A DNA stretch of 52,208 nucleotides from Chloroflexus sp. (GCA_020723995.1 DYHT01000010.1:1-52208), one strand, 5' to 3'; counted from the stretch's first letter, positions 17,996 to 26,561 are shown. The notes: generated by a model not told the origin, from the letters alone. A program made the numbers and translations.

Positions 17996-18877
17996 ATGAA
18001 ATTTCTCGACCTCACCATCCCCCTCGGCATCGCCACCCCGCCCTGGCCCACCTATGAGCCGCTGCAGGTCAAGTATTTCAAGCGCCTGGCGCCCAACGGG
18101 GCCAATGGGCAGGTGGTCACCCACTCCAACCATCTCGGCACCCACCTGGATGGCGAAATCCACTTCCACACCCCTGGCAAGGACATTGCCTCGCTCAATA
18201 TGGATTACCTCGTCCACGAGGCGGCCGTCGTGGATTTGAGCGACATCTGCGGCGACTACGACGTGTATACCAGCAAAATGGTCGAAGAGCGCGTCGAAGT
18301 CCGCCAGGGTGACATCCTCATCATCCACACCGGCTATCACCACTTCGGCTGGGACATGCCCACCGCCGACGAAGTGCGCTACATGGTCAAGCACCCCGGC
18401 CCCGACCGCGAGTTCGCCGAGTGGGCCAAGGCCAGAAAACTGCGCTGGATTGGCGTGGACTGCGGCAGCGCCGATCACCCGATGAACACCATCATCCGTG
18501 ACTGGATGCCGCGCCAGGCCCGCCAGGCCGACAAAGTCTTCAAGAAGAAATACGGTATGCCGCTGGCCGATTACTTCGACGACAGCAAGTACCAGCTCAT
18601 GCACCTGGAGATGTTCCCCTATGGCATCGTCCACGCCGAGTGCATCGGCGGCGAGATTGACCTGCTGGTCAACCGCCGTGTTACAATCGGATTCTTCCCC
18701 TGGCGCTTCGTGGACGGAGAATCGTGCATCGGGCGCTGCGTCGCAATGCTGGAAGACGCCGAGTATAATACGCTGATGGCCAAGAAAGCCGCCCTGCCCA
18801 AGACCAGATTCGGCGATGCGTACGATGCGCTGCACGTAGAGCAGATCAACGTTCTGACCAAGGCGAATTTGGAATAA
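17996..18877 (+). CDS. Cyclase-family metal-dependent hydrolase (kynurenine formamidase/isatin hydrolase fold)
   Basis: This 293-aa member of the cyclase family (PF04199) includes enzymes such as kynurenine formamidase and isatin hydrolase that hydrolyse amide or lactam bonds with a metal ion. The signature HLGTHLDGEIHFH carries the metal ligands. The ATG at 17996 has AAAGGAAA at correct spacing; the ATG at 17975 overlaps the permease stop and lacks a site. Within this operon it may open a hydroxylated heterocycle ring (inference). Residues 136-196 recur, about 77 % identical, in the chimeric remnant at 22352-22624, so a second member of this family exists or existed in a related genome. Confidence 0.85.
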   Translation: MKFLDLTIPLGIATPPWPTYEPLQVKYFKRLAPNGANGQVVTHSNHLGTHLDGEIHFHTPGKDIASLNMDYLVHEAAVVDLSDICGDYDVYTSKMVEERVEVRQGDILIIHTGYHHFGWDMPTADEVRYMVKHPGPDREFAEWAKARKLRWIGVDCGSADHPMNTIIRDWMPRQARQADKVFKKKYGMPLADYFDDSKYQLMHLEMFPYGIVHAECIGGEIDLLVNRRVTIGFFPWRFVDGESCIGRCVAMLEDAEYNTLMAKKAALPKTRFGDAYDALHVEQINVLTKANLE

Positions 18878-18945
18878 TCAATCCACCGATCTGCGTTAAG
18901 CTGCGCCGATGGGTGGAAGAATCTTGTTCGACGAGGAGTCTACTT

Positions 18946-19635
18946 ATGCCTTTAGATATGGAACTCGAGGCCGTCTTGCGGCCAACACAATATCCTATGG
19001 CGCCCTACCCGCCCAAGACCATCACCCTGGCCAACGGCAAGGTAATGGTGGTGCGCCAGGCCGCCCGCGAGGATGTACCGGCGATCCTCAAGTCCGTCCA
19101 CCCCTGCCTGTTCATCGAGCGGGACTATTACGACATCGTCAGCGCCCGACTGTACGGCGAGCTGCTGGCCTGGTACCGCTACCGCGTGAAAAGCGAATAC
19201 TGCCTGTTGGGGCAGGTAGATGGCTACTTGGTGGGCATCGTCAACGGGCGGATGGAGAACGAGAAAGTCGGGATGAGCTACCACACCCTGGCGATTGACC
19301 GCGGCCTGCGCATCGGCTCGCACCTGTTCGCCGCCAAGATGGAATACCACATTGAATACCTGGGCCAGGACGAGGTGTTGATCGTGGCCGAAAGCCCGAT
19401 CGGTTTCCGGCGCTGGATGATCGAGTACCCCCTGGAATTGACCCACATCCCACACGAGCTGGGTGGCGGCGATTCGTACCGCCTGGCGCGGGAAATTTAC
19501 CTCAAAGCCAAGCCTCGCCTGGTAGTGGGCGACCGTCCGGTGCCGCGGGAACTGCTCGAGGAGGCCGAGGCGGAAATCAAGTTTGCTGATGACGACACGA
19601 TCCGCGAGCGCATCGCCGGGCTGAAAGGGAGATGA
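18946..19635 (+). CDS. GNAT-like acetyltransferase domain protein
   Basis: This 229-aa protein has a GNAT-like layout: a substrate-binding first half with VRQAAREDVPAI, a central strand pair (YLVGIVNGRM), then a segment resembling the acyl-CoA pyrophosphate loop (RGLRIGSHLFAAKM). The match is by pattern only. The C-terminus is extended and charged. The ATG at 18946 is preceded by GAGGAG; an open frame from 18913 has no such site. It ends 4 bp before the thiolase-like gene, so it probably works in the same pathway. Its acyl acceptor is unknown. Confidence 0.6.
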   Translation: MPLDMELEAVLRPTQYPMAPYPPKTITLANGKVMVVRQAAREDVPAILKSVHPCLFIERDYYDIVSARLYGELLAWYRYRVKSEYCLLGQVDGYLVGIVNGRMENEKVGMSYHTLAIDRGLRIGSHLFAAKMEYHIEYLGQDEVLIVAESPIGFRRWMIEYPLELTHIPHELGGGDSYRLAREIYLKAKPRLVVGDRPVPRELLEEAEAEIKFADDDTIRERIAGLKGR

Positions 19636-19639
19636 GACC

Positions 19640-20830
19640 ATGAGAGACGTTGCGATTATCGGCGCCGGCATGATCCCCTTTGGCCGGCGCGACGAAGATA
19701 CATTGATGGACATGCTGGCCTACGCCTCCCTGAAGGCGCTGGATGACGCGGGATTAGGCGATAAATCCGTTGATGCGGTTTACGTCGGCAACATGGGCGC
19801 CGGGATGCTCCAGCACCAGTCGGCGATTGCCAGCTCGTTGGTGGATCGCCTGAACCTGCTGCCCGCGGCGGCCGAGACGGTGGAGAACGGCCCGGCTTCG
19901 GGCGGCTCTGCCGTTAAAAATGGGCTGCTGGCCGTGGCCTCCGGCTATTACGACTACGTGCTGGTGGTGGGCGGCGAGAAGATGCGCGAGGTCACCGGCT
20001 GGCGCGCCACCGATTTCGTTGCCACCATGACCCACCCGCAGGCCGAGTATCCCTATGGCATCACCCTGCCCGGCATGGCCGGCATGTTCACCCGCTTGTA
20101 CATGGAAAAGTACGGCGTGACCCGCGAGCACCTGCTAGCCATCTCCCTCAAGAACCAGGAGATGGGCACGTTGAATCCCTACGCCCACGTCGAGATGGCG
20201 CTGGATCGCGATGGCATCTTCGACAGTCCGCACGCCATCGTCAACAATCCCGTATCAGCCGATCCACTGCACCTGTACGACCTCTGCCCGGTCAGTGATG
20301 GGGCGGCTGCCATCATCCTTTGCCCGCTGGAGATGGCCAAGAAACTGACCAAGCCACCCGTGCTGATCGCTGGCTTCGGTCAGGCCACCGACACGCAGAC
20401 TCTCCAGGAACGCGACGACCCGACCGATTTGAAAGCCGTTACCCTGGCAGCCCAGAAGGCCTTCGAGATGGCCAAGCTCAAACCGGGCGACATTCACGTG
20501 GCCGAATTGCACGACGCCTTCACCATCCTGGAGATCGCCGAGAGCGAGCACGTTGGCTTCTTCAAGAAGGGAGAGGGCGGAAAAGCGGCCACGGCCGGCA
20601 AGACCCGCCTGGGGGGTCAGATCCCCATCAATCTCTCCGGCGGGCTGAAGGCGCGCGGCCACCCGGTGGGCGCGACCGGCGTAGCCCAAGTTGTGGACAT
20701 CGTCTATCAACTGCGCCACGAGCTGCCCAAGAACCGGCAGGTGCAAAAAGCCGAGAATGGCCTGACGGTCAACTTCGGCGGCTTTGGCAACAACGTGCTG
20801 GCCTTCGTGCTCCGGAGGGTACAATTATGA
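19640..20830 (+). CDS. Thiolase-fold enzyme lacking the nucleophilic cysteine
   Basis: This 396-aa thiolase superfamily protein (SCP2/archaeal-type) has the C-terminal catalytic region: HDAFT, and GGLKARGHPVGATG with its histidine. In true thiolases the nucleophile lies in a CASG motif. Here the aligned site reads NGPASGG, with Pro85 in place of Cys. The final Cys-Gly-Gly region is also changed (NFGGFGNN). Cysteine-less thiolase-fold proteins that pair with DUF35 partners include retro-aldolases such as Ltp2, so C-C cleavage by an aldolase mechanism is more likely than thiolysis (inference). The stop overlaps the DUF35 gene by ATGA. Confidence 0.82.
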   Translation: MRDVAIIGAGMIPFGRRDEDTLMDMLAYASLKALDDAGLGDKSVDAVYVGNMGAGMLQHQSAIASSLVDRLNLLPAAAETVENGPASGGSAVKNGLLAVASGYYDYVLVVGGEKMREVTGWRATDFVATMTHPQAEYPYGITLPGMAGMFTRLYMEKYGVTREHLLAISLKNQEMGTLNPYAHVEMALDRDGIFDSPHAIVNNPVSADPLHLYDLCPVSDGAAAIILCPLEMAKKLTKPPVLIAGFGQATDTQTLQERDDPTDLKAVTLAAQKAFEMAKLKPGDIHVAELHDAFTILEIAESEHVGFFKKGEGGKAATAGKTRLGGQIPINLSGGLKARGHPVGATGVAQVVDIVYQLRHELPKNRQVQKAENGLTVNFGGFGNNVLAFVLRRVQL

Positions 20831-21183
20831 AAAAAGAAATCGCCATCACAGCCTACAAATGCAAGAAATGCGGCAAGCTCCACTACCCCTATCACGATCG
20901 CTGCCTGGCGTGCAAAAGCCGCGAGTTCGAACAGATAAAACCCCAGGGGAACGCCAAGCTGCTCACCTACACGGCCATCTTCAATCTACCGTGGGGCTTT
21001 GACCAGCGTTTCCTCCTCATCGGGGTCGCCGAATTCGAAAACAAGATCAAAGCCATGGGACAGATCAAAGCCGATTCGGTTGACCAGTTGAAAGTGGGGA
21101 TGAAGGTGAAACCCAGTTGGGAGCCGATCCGGGTGCAATATGGTGAGGATGTGTATGGGCTGAAATTCGAGCCAATCCCCTGA
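20827..21183 (+). CDS. DUF35 zinc-ribbon/OB-fold protein, partner of the thiolase-like enzyme
   Basis: This 118-aa protein has an N-terminal rubredoxin-like zinc ribbon (Cys12, Cys15, Cys26, Cys29) and a C-terminal OB-fold (DUF35). Such proteins form tight complexes with thiolase-fold enzymes and help bind acyl-CoA. The ATG at 20827 overlaps the thiolase stop and has GGAGGG upstream; the longer open frame from 20320 is only a shadow of the thiolase gene. Adjacency and overlap strongly support complex formation with the protein at 19640. Confidence 0.9.
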   Translation: MKKEIAITAYKCKKCGKLHYPYHDRCLACKSREFEQIKPQGNAKLLTYTAIFNLPWGFDQRFLLIGVAEFENKIKAMGQIKADSVDQLKVGMKVKPSWEPIRVQYGEDVYGLKFEPIP

Positions 21184-21280
21184 AGACCGGGGACACGTGG
21201 AATAGGATCGTTGCGCGACGAGAAAGGACATGGCCTAGGTGAATCTCTCCCAGGCCATTTCTTCACGGAAGAAGCAACTT

Positions 21281-22177
21281 ATGTACCTTGAGGCAATATC
21301 GGTCGGTTATGTGGTACCGCGCGCAGACTTCGATGCCCGCGTCCACAGCGTTTTCCAGTCCGCCGCCAATCTGCGGCCGGCAAGGGAGAGCAGGCTGCTC
21401 ACCCTGCTCGCAGCCAGCCAGGCCGATCTGCCCCAGGGGATTCGCCTGGAGGCCCCCCAGGGTTTCTCCTTTGAAAGATTGAACGTAAGTGAACAAGTGA
21501 CCGGCCGGGACGGCCTCCTGCGTTTCGAGAGTTCGTCATTGACGATTGAACTGCGCGGAGCTAGTCGCTGGAAATGCGATTTGCCAAGCCTGGATGCAGA
21601 CATGACGGTCCCGGCTGTGGCAGCCGCCTGGGAGTGTGTCGGGCAGGCGCTGAACAAACGGCAGATGCTCATGGGGTCTGAAAGCCTCGCGGGGGATCTG
21701 TTCCGCCCGGACGAGACGGTACGGGCTGGCCTGCCTCGGCAGGTAGGAGAGACCATGCGTGACCTTGTCGCTGCCACACGACGCTATGACCTGACTGCTG
21801 CCTCTGCAGTCGGCGTGCTGATCGGCCTCGGCCCCGGCCTGACGCCCGGCGGTGACGATCTTCTGGTTGGCTACCTGGCGGGACTTTGGTGCACAGTTCG
21901 GGATAGAAGTGAACGCTCGCAATATATCTCAGCCCTGGGAAAAGCAGTCATCCGTCTCTCGCGGCGGACGAATGATATCAGCCGCACCTACCTTTACCAT
22001 GCTGCGCACGGGCAAGTATCGAGCCGCTTGGCGGCCCTGGCCGAGGCGATCTGCCGGGGGGAGAACCCTGATTCCCTTCTGGCTGCCGCCGAAGCTGCCA
22101 TGCGGGTCGGCCACACCTCCGGCATGGAGGCGGTCGCCGGTCTGCTGATCGGGCTTTCCGCCTGGGACGGGAAATAG
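21281..22177 (+). CDS. DUF2877 protein (AllH/YlbF-like)
   Basis: This 298-aa protein has the DUF2877 hallmarks: LGPGLTPGGDDLLVGYLAGLW and, near the end, VGHTSGMEAVAGLLIGL. The family includes E. coli YlbF (AllH), part of the oxamate carbamoyltransferase set of anaerobic purine/allantoin degradation. Its presence therefore fits a purine-type catabolic operon, but the partner genes fdrA (allF) and ylbE (allG) are not in the window. The ATG at 21281 has GGAAGAAG upstream; a GTG at 21239 would add 14 unlikely residues. It is the last intact gene of the + strand island. Confidence 0.8.
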   Translation: MYLEAISVGYVVPRADFDARVHSVFQSAANLRPARESRLLTLLAASQADLPQGIRLEAPQGFSFERLNVSEQVTGRDGLLRFESSSLTIELRGASRWKCDLPSLDADMTVPAVAAAWECVGQALNKRQMLMGSESLAGDLFRPDETVRAGLPRQVGETMRDLVAATRRYDLTAASAVGVLIGLGPGLTPGGDDLLVGYLAGLWCTVRDRSERSQYISALGKAVIRLSRRTNDISRTYLYHAAHGQVSSRLAALAEAICRGENPDSLLAAAEAAMRVGHTSGMEAVAGLLIGLSAWDGK

Positions 22178-22351
22178 CCGAGAAATGCGGAGAGCTTGCC
22201 ATTTTGGGAAAGCGAACCCAGCTTCTTTCCCTGGCTGCGGCAGGAGAAGTTCTTCTCGGCCAAGTTCGTGTATGAAGGGGAGGCGATGAGGGTATTCTAC
22301 CCGACAGGCTGAAGGATAATTTCGCCAGACACAGTCCCAAAGGAGTGAGCC
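22178..22351 (+). other. Non-coding/decayed stretch with a short remnant frame
   Basis: In the frame of the preceding gene, a stop-free stretch of about 44 codons (22178-22309) ends at TGA near 22312. It is rich in aromatic residues (for example PFWESEPSFFPWL) and looks like the C-terminus of an unidentified gene without a start. It sits directly before the chimeric remnant at 22352, so this is probably a deletion/recombination scar. Confidence 0.3.
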
Positions 22352-22624
22352 ATGTACGACCGCCAAAAACTCGACCAACTGCGCCAATCGCTGGAAACGT
22401 GGGAGCAGAACAGCCTGCACAAGATGCTGGCGAATATGCCAGATCGGGAATTTGCAGAGTGGGCCAAGGCCAAAAAACTGCGCTGGATAGGCGTGGACTG
22501 TGGCAGCGCCGATCACCCCATGAACACGATCGTGCGTGACTGGATGCCTCGTCAGGCTCGTGAGGCTGAAATCTTCTTCCAAAAGAAATTCGGCAAATCT
22601 TTGACGGAATTCTTTGATGGATGA
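22352..22624 (+). pseudogene. Chimeric remnant: mutase N-terminus joined to a cyclase internal fragment
   Basis: The 90-aa frame starts with about 30 residues that look like the N-terminus of a methylmalonyl-CoA mutase catalytic subunit (LETWEQNSLHKMLANMPDR; compare [18 protein letters not shown] in the mutase at 28272). From 22439 it is a copy of residues 136-196 of the cyclase at 17996 (47 of 61 residues identical by hand count, no gaps). The join falls where both parents have Pro-(Asp/Glu)-Arg. Many differences from the local cyclase are silent, so the fragment came from a diverged functional relative rather than a recent local copy. An AAAGGAG site precedes the ATG, so it may still be translated. 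A functional protein is unlikely. Confidence 0.6.
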
Positions 22625-22646
22625 TAAATACGCATTCACGTGATTT

Positions 22647-24488
22647 TCATCGGCGTAGCTTCAACTTATCGAACCCGGCGCAAGCCTTCGCCAGCGCAGC
22701 CGGGTCTCTCCATCGCATAGGCACTTTCAACTTCAACTCGCCATGCGCCTCCTGCTGGCGGATGTGATAGTAGTGGATCTTTTTATCCGGCACGCCGTAT
22801 TCAATCTGGAACATTTTTATGAAAGATTTCACCTGTCCTTCAATTCGTTCCGGTTCAGCCGGGCGATAGACAATGCCACTTTCCCGGCAGAGCGTGCCTT
22901 TCTCACACCAGCAGTTCACCGCAATCCCCTCCTCAGTCAGTTCCCACGCCCGTGCGGCGAGTTCGCGCTTTTTGACCATCACATAAGCGGTGATGATGCC
23001 CTGCGCCGGGTCGGAATAGATATTCATGTAGTCGCCGGTAACAGATGGGCTTTTCATCCAACTGGTTTGAGGGCGGGATGTCTTCGCTTTGGGCGTTTCC
23101 CGTTTCGGGGCGGATTTCCGTCCCGTAGTTTGTCCCGTTTTCGGGCTGGACACGAGCGGGGCCGCGCCGGCATCCGCTAAAGGAGATTTCTCCTCGCTCC
23201 GGGCGCGGCGCGGCGCTCCATCTTCAGCGTGACATTCGTTCAGATGCTGGTGACAGGTCGCGCGCCCGCACTCCGGGCAGCGCGCCAGGCTGTGGACGCA
23301 CACCGGGCGGTCGCACACGGCGCAGGTTTGCACGCTTTCGGCGCATTTCTGGCAGTAGGTGCGTTTGCATTCTACGCACTGCGCAGCCAGGCACTCGCTA
23401 TGCGCCAGGTGTCCATTTTCGCATAGGGATAAGGGCTTGCCCGGCTGGCCGCATACATCGCAGACCAGCGCTTCGACCGCGTGGAACAGTGGGTCCCACG
23501 TCACCAGCCGTTTCACCGAGACTGTGCGCTTGCGAATTTCCACTGACAAATCGAGTTTGGGCTGGGCGATGATGGCCAAGTTGATCAATTCCAACTGGAC
23601 GCGCAGGCGATATTTCTGTTCCACATCCTCCAACTTGGACTGGCGTTCAGCCGCGATGGCGGTCAGTTTGGCTTCCAGCGCCGGACGACGCTCCTCATCA
23701 GCTTTTTGAAGGCGGCGTTCGGCGTCCTTGAGCAGGTCGGTGTAATACTCGTTCAGGCGGGCGCGGTCGAGTTCCAAAAAGTGGCGCAGACGTTTTTGCA
23801 GGCTTGCCAGGGTATCGCCCAATTCACTGGCGACGGAATGGCGGGCGCGTTCCAGCAGGGATGCAAGCACTTTCGGGGCGAAGCCATTCGTTGTGGCGAG
23901 CGGCTCGCCATCCATCCAGCGCGGTAGGGCAGGGTCGAGCTGCCGGAATTGATTCTCAACATCCAGAATCGCCTGCCGTTCAATTTCACTTCCCTTAACC
24001 GCGTATCCGCCCTGCAAGTCCATCCAGATTGGCAGAATTAACTCGCGTTTTTCATCGGCAATCAGGCTGACTTTGAAATTGAAGCGCGCGTAGTGGTGCA
24101 GATGCGCCTGTTCCGCTGCGCCCGGAACGGGGAACAGTTTTGCGTTGGAAACCGAAATGGCTTTTTCGATGACGGCATACAGTTTGGGTTTTTCGAGGCG
24201 CACGTTACTAATGAAAAACAATCCATTGGCCGTTTGCAGGCGCAGTTCGTTGACGATGGTTTCTACCAGCGCGTGGCCGTAGTGCAGAAAGGTGGCGTAG
24301 CCATTCGTTGTGGCGTTATCCGCCTCGGCTGAAAAGGTGAATCGCTGATGGGCGTCCATGCCCCAGCGGGCAGCCACCTCGTCTGGAAGAAGCACCTCGT
24401 AAATCCCGTAGGCGGGCGGTTCCACCAGTCCATCCACCTGGCGACAGTAGCCTAAAACCAATTCCTGAAGGGAGGTATCATCAGACAT
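22647..24488 (-). CDS. Coiled-coil and zinc-finger protein encoded with a SNF2 helicase
   Basis: This 613-aa protein was not assigned to a named family. Residues 1-210 form a mixed alpha/beta region. Residues 215-320 are strongly charged and heptad-like (coiled coil). Residues 350-430 are cysteine-rich with several CxxC pairs (CDVCG, CVECKRTYCQKC, CAVCDRPVC, CPECGRATC), suggesting two or three treble-clef or B-box-like zinc sites. A Lys/Pro/Ser-rich linker and a C-terminal globular domain with CWCEKGTLC follow. It starts 3 bp after the helicase stop without its own ribosome binding site, so translation is probably coupled. The likely role is as the substrate- or protein-recognition partner of the helicase; defence or repair functions are possible but unproven. 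Confidence 0.7.
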   Translation of the reverse strand: MSDDTSLQELVLGYCRQVDGLVEPPAYGIYEVLLPDEVAARWGMDAHQRFTFSAEADNATTNGYATFLHYGHALVETIVNELRLQTANGLFFISNVRLEKPKLYAVIEKAISVSNAKLFPVPGAAEQAHLHHYARFNFKVSLIADEKRELILPIWMDLQGGYAVKGSEIERQAILDVENQFRQLDPALPRWMDGEPLATTNGFAPKVLASLLERARHSVASELGDTLASLQKRLRHFLELDRARLNEYYTDLLKDAERRLQKADEERRPALEAKLTAIAAERQSKLEDVEQKYRLRVQLELINLAIIAQPKLDLSVEIRKRTVSVKRLVTWDPLFHAVEALVCDVCGQPGKPLSLCENGHLAHSECLAAQCVECKRTYCQKCAESVQTCAVCDRPVCVHSLARCPECGRATCHQHLNECHAEDGAPRRARSEEKSPLADAGAAPLVSSPKTGQTTGRKSAPKRETPKAKTSRPQTSWMKSPSVTGDYMNIYSDPAQGIITAYVMVKKRELAARAWELTEEGIAVNCWCEKGTLCRESGIVYRPAEPERIEGQVKSFIKMFQIEYGVPDKKIHYYHIRQQEAHGELKLKVPMRWRDPAALAKACAGFDKLKLRR

Positions 24489-24491
24489 GGG

Positions 24492-26366
24492 CTACTCTGC
24501 CGAAAAATCGTCGCCGAACAGGGCTTCGTCGTATTCTTGGGTTTTCTGGTACGCCTGGCGCGCCTGGATGAGCGTCTCGCCCAGCCGGTTGAACCCGCTT
24601 TGCAGTTCTTCGGCCGATTGCGCCTGCACCCAGATGTCGAGCAGTAAATCTTCGAGGTCGCGCTCGTCCGAAAGATGGCCCAGGATCATGTCCATTTCAC
24701 CGATAACCAGTTCGAACATGTTGAGTTTCTGATCAAGGATTTCGAGCAGATAGTCTTCGACCGTGCCGCGTGCCGAAAGGTTGTAGATGCGCACGTCGCG
24801 CCGCTGGCCGATGCGATGGATGCGCCCGACACGCTGTTCGATGCGCATGGGATTCCAGGGAATGTCGAAATTGACCATCGTGCGGCAGAACTGGAGGTTA
24901 CGCCCCTCTCCGGCGGCTTCGGTCGAGAGCAACACCTGGGCGCGCTGTTCAAAATCTTCGATGGCCTGATTTTTGGCCTGGATGTTCATTTGGCCATGAT
25001 AGACGACGAATGAAACGCCCATCGCCCCCAAGCGCTCGGCCAGCCGGTCGAGTGTGCGGAGGAAGTGGGTAAAAATGATGACCTTTTCGGCCGGGTCGTG
25101 CAGAAGAGAAATCAGCAATTTTTCGAGCGCGTCGGCTTTGGCCCAGGTCTGGATGCGGGTGGACTGCTCGGCGAGCGAGAGCAGTTCGCGGCGGCGATCG
25201 GCGCTGTGGGCGCGTTCGGCCAGCGAGCGCAGGGTCGGTTCGGCGGATTGGGGGCTGCTGCCAATTTCACGCTGGAGGGTTAGCAGGGCAAAACGATCTA
25301 CCTGGCGGATGCCCTCACCCATGCCCCCACCCCCGACCCCTCTCCCATTTTTACCCCCTTCGGGGAAGCTACGCGAGGAGAGGGGGTTGGGGCCTGCCCT
25401 GAGCGCAGTCGAAGGGGTGAGGGCTGCGCGCACGTAGTTGCTGACAGCCTGGTAAAATTCGGTTTCATCCGCAGAAAGGTGCAGACGGATGGTATTGGCC
25501 TGGCGCGGCGGCAGCTTGATGTTCACCTGGCTGCGGGTGTGACGCACCATTACATCGCCCAGCAGGTCGCGCAACTGCCCGCGATTTTTGGGCAGGCGCG
25601 GGTCGCCGCTGACCACAAATTGTTTGCGGAATTCACGCGGGGTCTTCAACTGACCCGGCTTGAGCAGGGTGATCAGGTTATACAGTTCATCCAGGTTGTT
25701 TTCCACCGGTGTGGCGGTGAGCAAAAGGATGTACTTGCGCTGCAAGTCGTTGATGAACTTCCACGAAGCGCTGTTGCGGTTTTTGAGATGGTGTGCTTCG
25801 TCTACGATGAGCAGATCATAAGGGAGCCGGGCAATGTGGGCGCGATGTTCAGCGCGGCGGGCGGTGGCAAGCGAGGCAATCAGCAGGGGGAAGTGTTCCC
25901 AGGCGTCTGCGCCGGCGGCGCGGAACTCGGCGTCGGCGCTGGTGACGAAACCGGCCAGCCCGAATTTGATCGCCAGTTCCTCCCGCCATTGTTCCACCAG
26001 GGCAGCGGGAGTCACCACCATCACACGCTGGACAACGTTGCGCGCTAAATATTCTTTGAGTACCAGCCCGGCTTCGATGGTCTTTCCCAGGCCAACTTCG
26101 TCGCACAACATGCCGCGTCCCCGAAAACGGCGCAGCATGATTTGGGCGGCGCGCACCTGGTAATCAAAGGGGGCAAAATTGAGCAGGTCGAGGCAGACCA
26201 GTTCATCGAACCCGCTGACCAGCAGCGCATGTTCGGCCTGCAAGCGTAGACGGTATAGTTCGCGGCTGGCGAAACGGCTTGCGCTGATGCTTTTTAGCAG
26301 CGCTTCGGAAACTGGTAACAGTTGGATATCGGTTTCGGAGAGGTTTTTTAATGGGTTGGATACCAT
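24492..26366 (-). CDS. SNF2-family (RapA-like) DEAD/DEAH helicase/translocase
   Basis: This 624-aa SNF2-type ATPase has a first RecA domain with CDEVGLGKTIEAG (Walker A), DEAHHLKN (DEAH box) and LLTATPVENN. The second domain has VVYHGQMN, STEAAGEGRNLQFC and the arginine-finger motif QRVGRIHRIGQ. The region between YVRAAL and RQVDRFALLTLQRE holds an in-frame, low-complexity Gly/Pro/Ser/Arg insertion of about 35 residues, encoded by a palindromic GC repeat (25311-25424). Relatives lack this, so it probably forms a surface loop. No nuclease domain is present. It forms a two-gene operon with the zinc-finger protein at 22647. Confidence 0.9.
   Translation of the reverse strand: MVSNPLKNLSETDIQLLPVSEALLKSISASRFASRELYRLRLQAEHALLVSGFDELVCLDLLNFAPFDYQVRAAQIMLRRFRGRGMLCDEVGLGKTIEAGLVLKEYLARNVVQRVMVVTPAALVEQWREELAIKFGLAGFVTSADAEFRAAGADAWEHFPLLIASLATARRAEHRAHIARLPYDLLIVDEAHHLKNRNSASWKFINDLQRKYILLLTATPVENNLDELYNLITLLKPGQLKTPREFRKQFVVSGDPRLPKNRGQLRDLLGDVMVRHTRSQVNIKLPPRQANTIRLHLSADETEFYQAVSNYVRAALTPSTALRAGPNPLSSRSFPEGGKNGRGVGGGGMGEGIRQVDRFALLTLQREIGSSPQSAEPTLRSLAERAHSADRRRELLSLAEQSTRIQTWAKADALEKLLISLLHDPAEKVIIFTHFLRTLDRLAERLGAMGVSFVVYHGQMNIQAKNQAIEDFEQRAQVLLSTEAAGEGRNLQFCRTMVNFDIPWNPMRIEQRVGRIHRIGQRRDVRIYNLSARGTVEDYLLEILDQKLNMFELVIGEMDMILGHLSDERDLEDLLLDIWVQAQSAEELQSGFNRLGETLIQARQAYQKTQEYDEALFGDDFSAE
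25311..25424. repeat. GC palindromic repeat inserted in frame in the helicase gene
   Basis: Its outer ends GCCCTCACCC (25311-25320) and GGGTGAGGGC (25415-25424) are perfect inverted repeats. Inside are C-rich and G-rich runs and the CCTGAGCGCAGTCGAAGG type of sequence. It shares the GGGGTGAGGG core with copies at 34961-34998 and 39307-39347. The insertion keeps the helicase reading frame. Confidence 0.75.
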
Positions 26367-26471
26367 AGTTGCATTTCAGGAGTTTACCGTGAGGTGGTGG
26401 GACAAATTGACTGCGGGGTATTATACCTGTAGTTTCTGTTGCGATGAACGCATTTGATAGCATCTCCCCAA

Positions 26472-26550
26472 CACACCTCTGAGCGGTTTGCAAATCTCTC
26501 CAAGTGTGATGTCGTTTTCAAAGCATTCGATGAAAAGGTGCCTGAGATTC
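26472..26550 (-). pseudogene. Copy A of the methylmalonyl-CoA mutase 3' end
   Basis: This 79-nt segment aligns without gaps to the 3' end of the mutase gene (28302-28380), about 77 % identical by hand count. On the - strand it still reads [10 protein letters not shown] followed by a close match to LRGV. It lies just downstream of the PIN toxin gene at 26562 and is too short to be a gene. It is one of three same-strand copies. Confidence 0.8.
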
Positions 26551-26561
26551 TCCACTCTCCA

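Noticed and set aside
17990-18835. Long antisense frame (281 aa) across the cyclase gene
   Set aside because: It mirrors a GC-rich coding gene with a clear family motif on the + strand; its composition is typical of a shadow frame.
18952-19713. Antisense frame of 253 aa across the GNAT-like gene
   Set aside because: It spans two genes of the opposite strand and has no recognisable motif.
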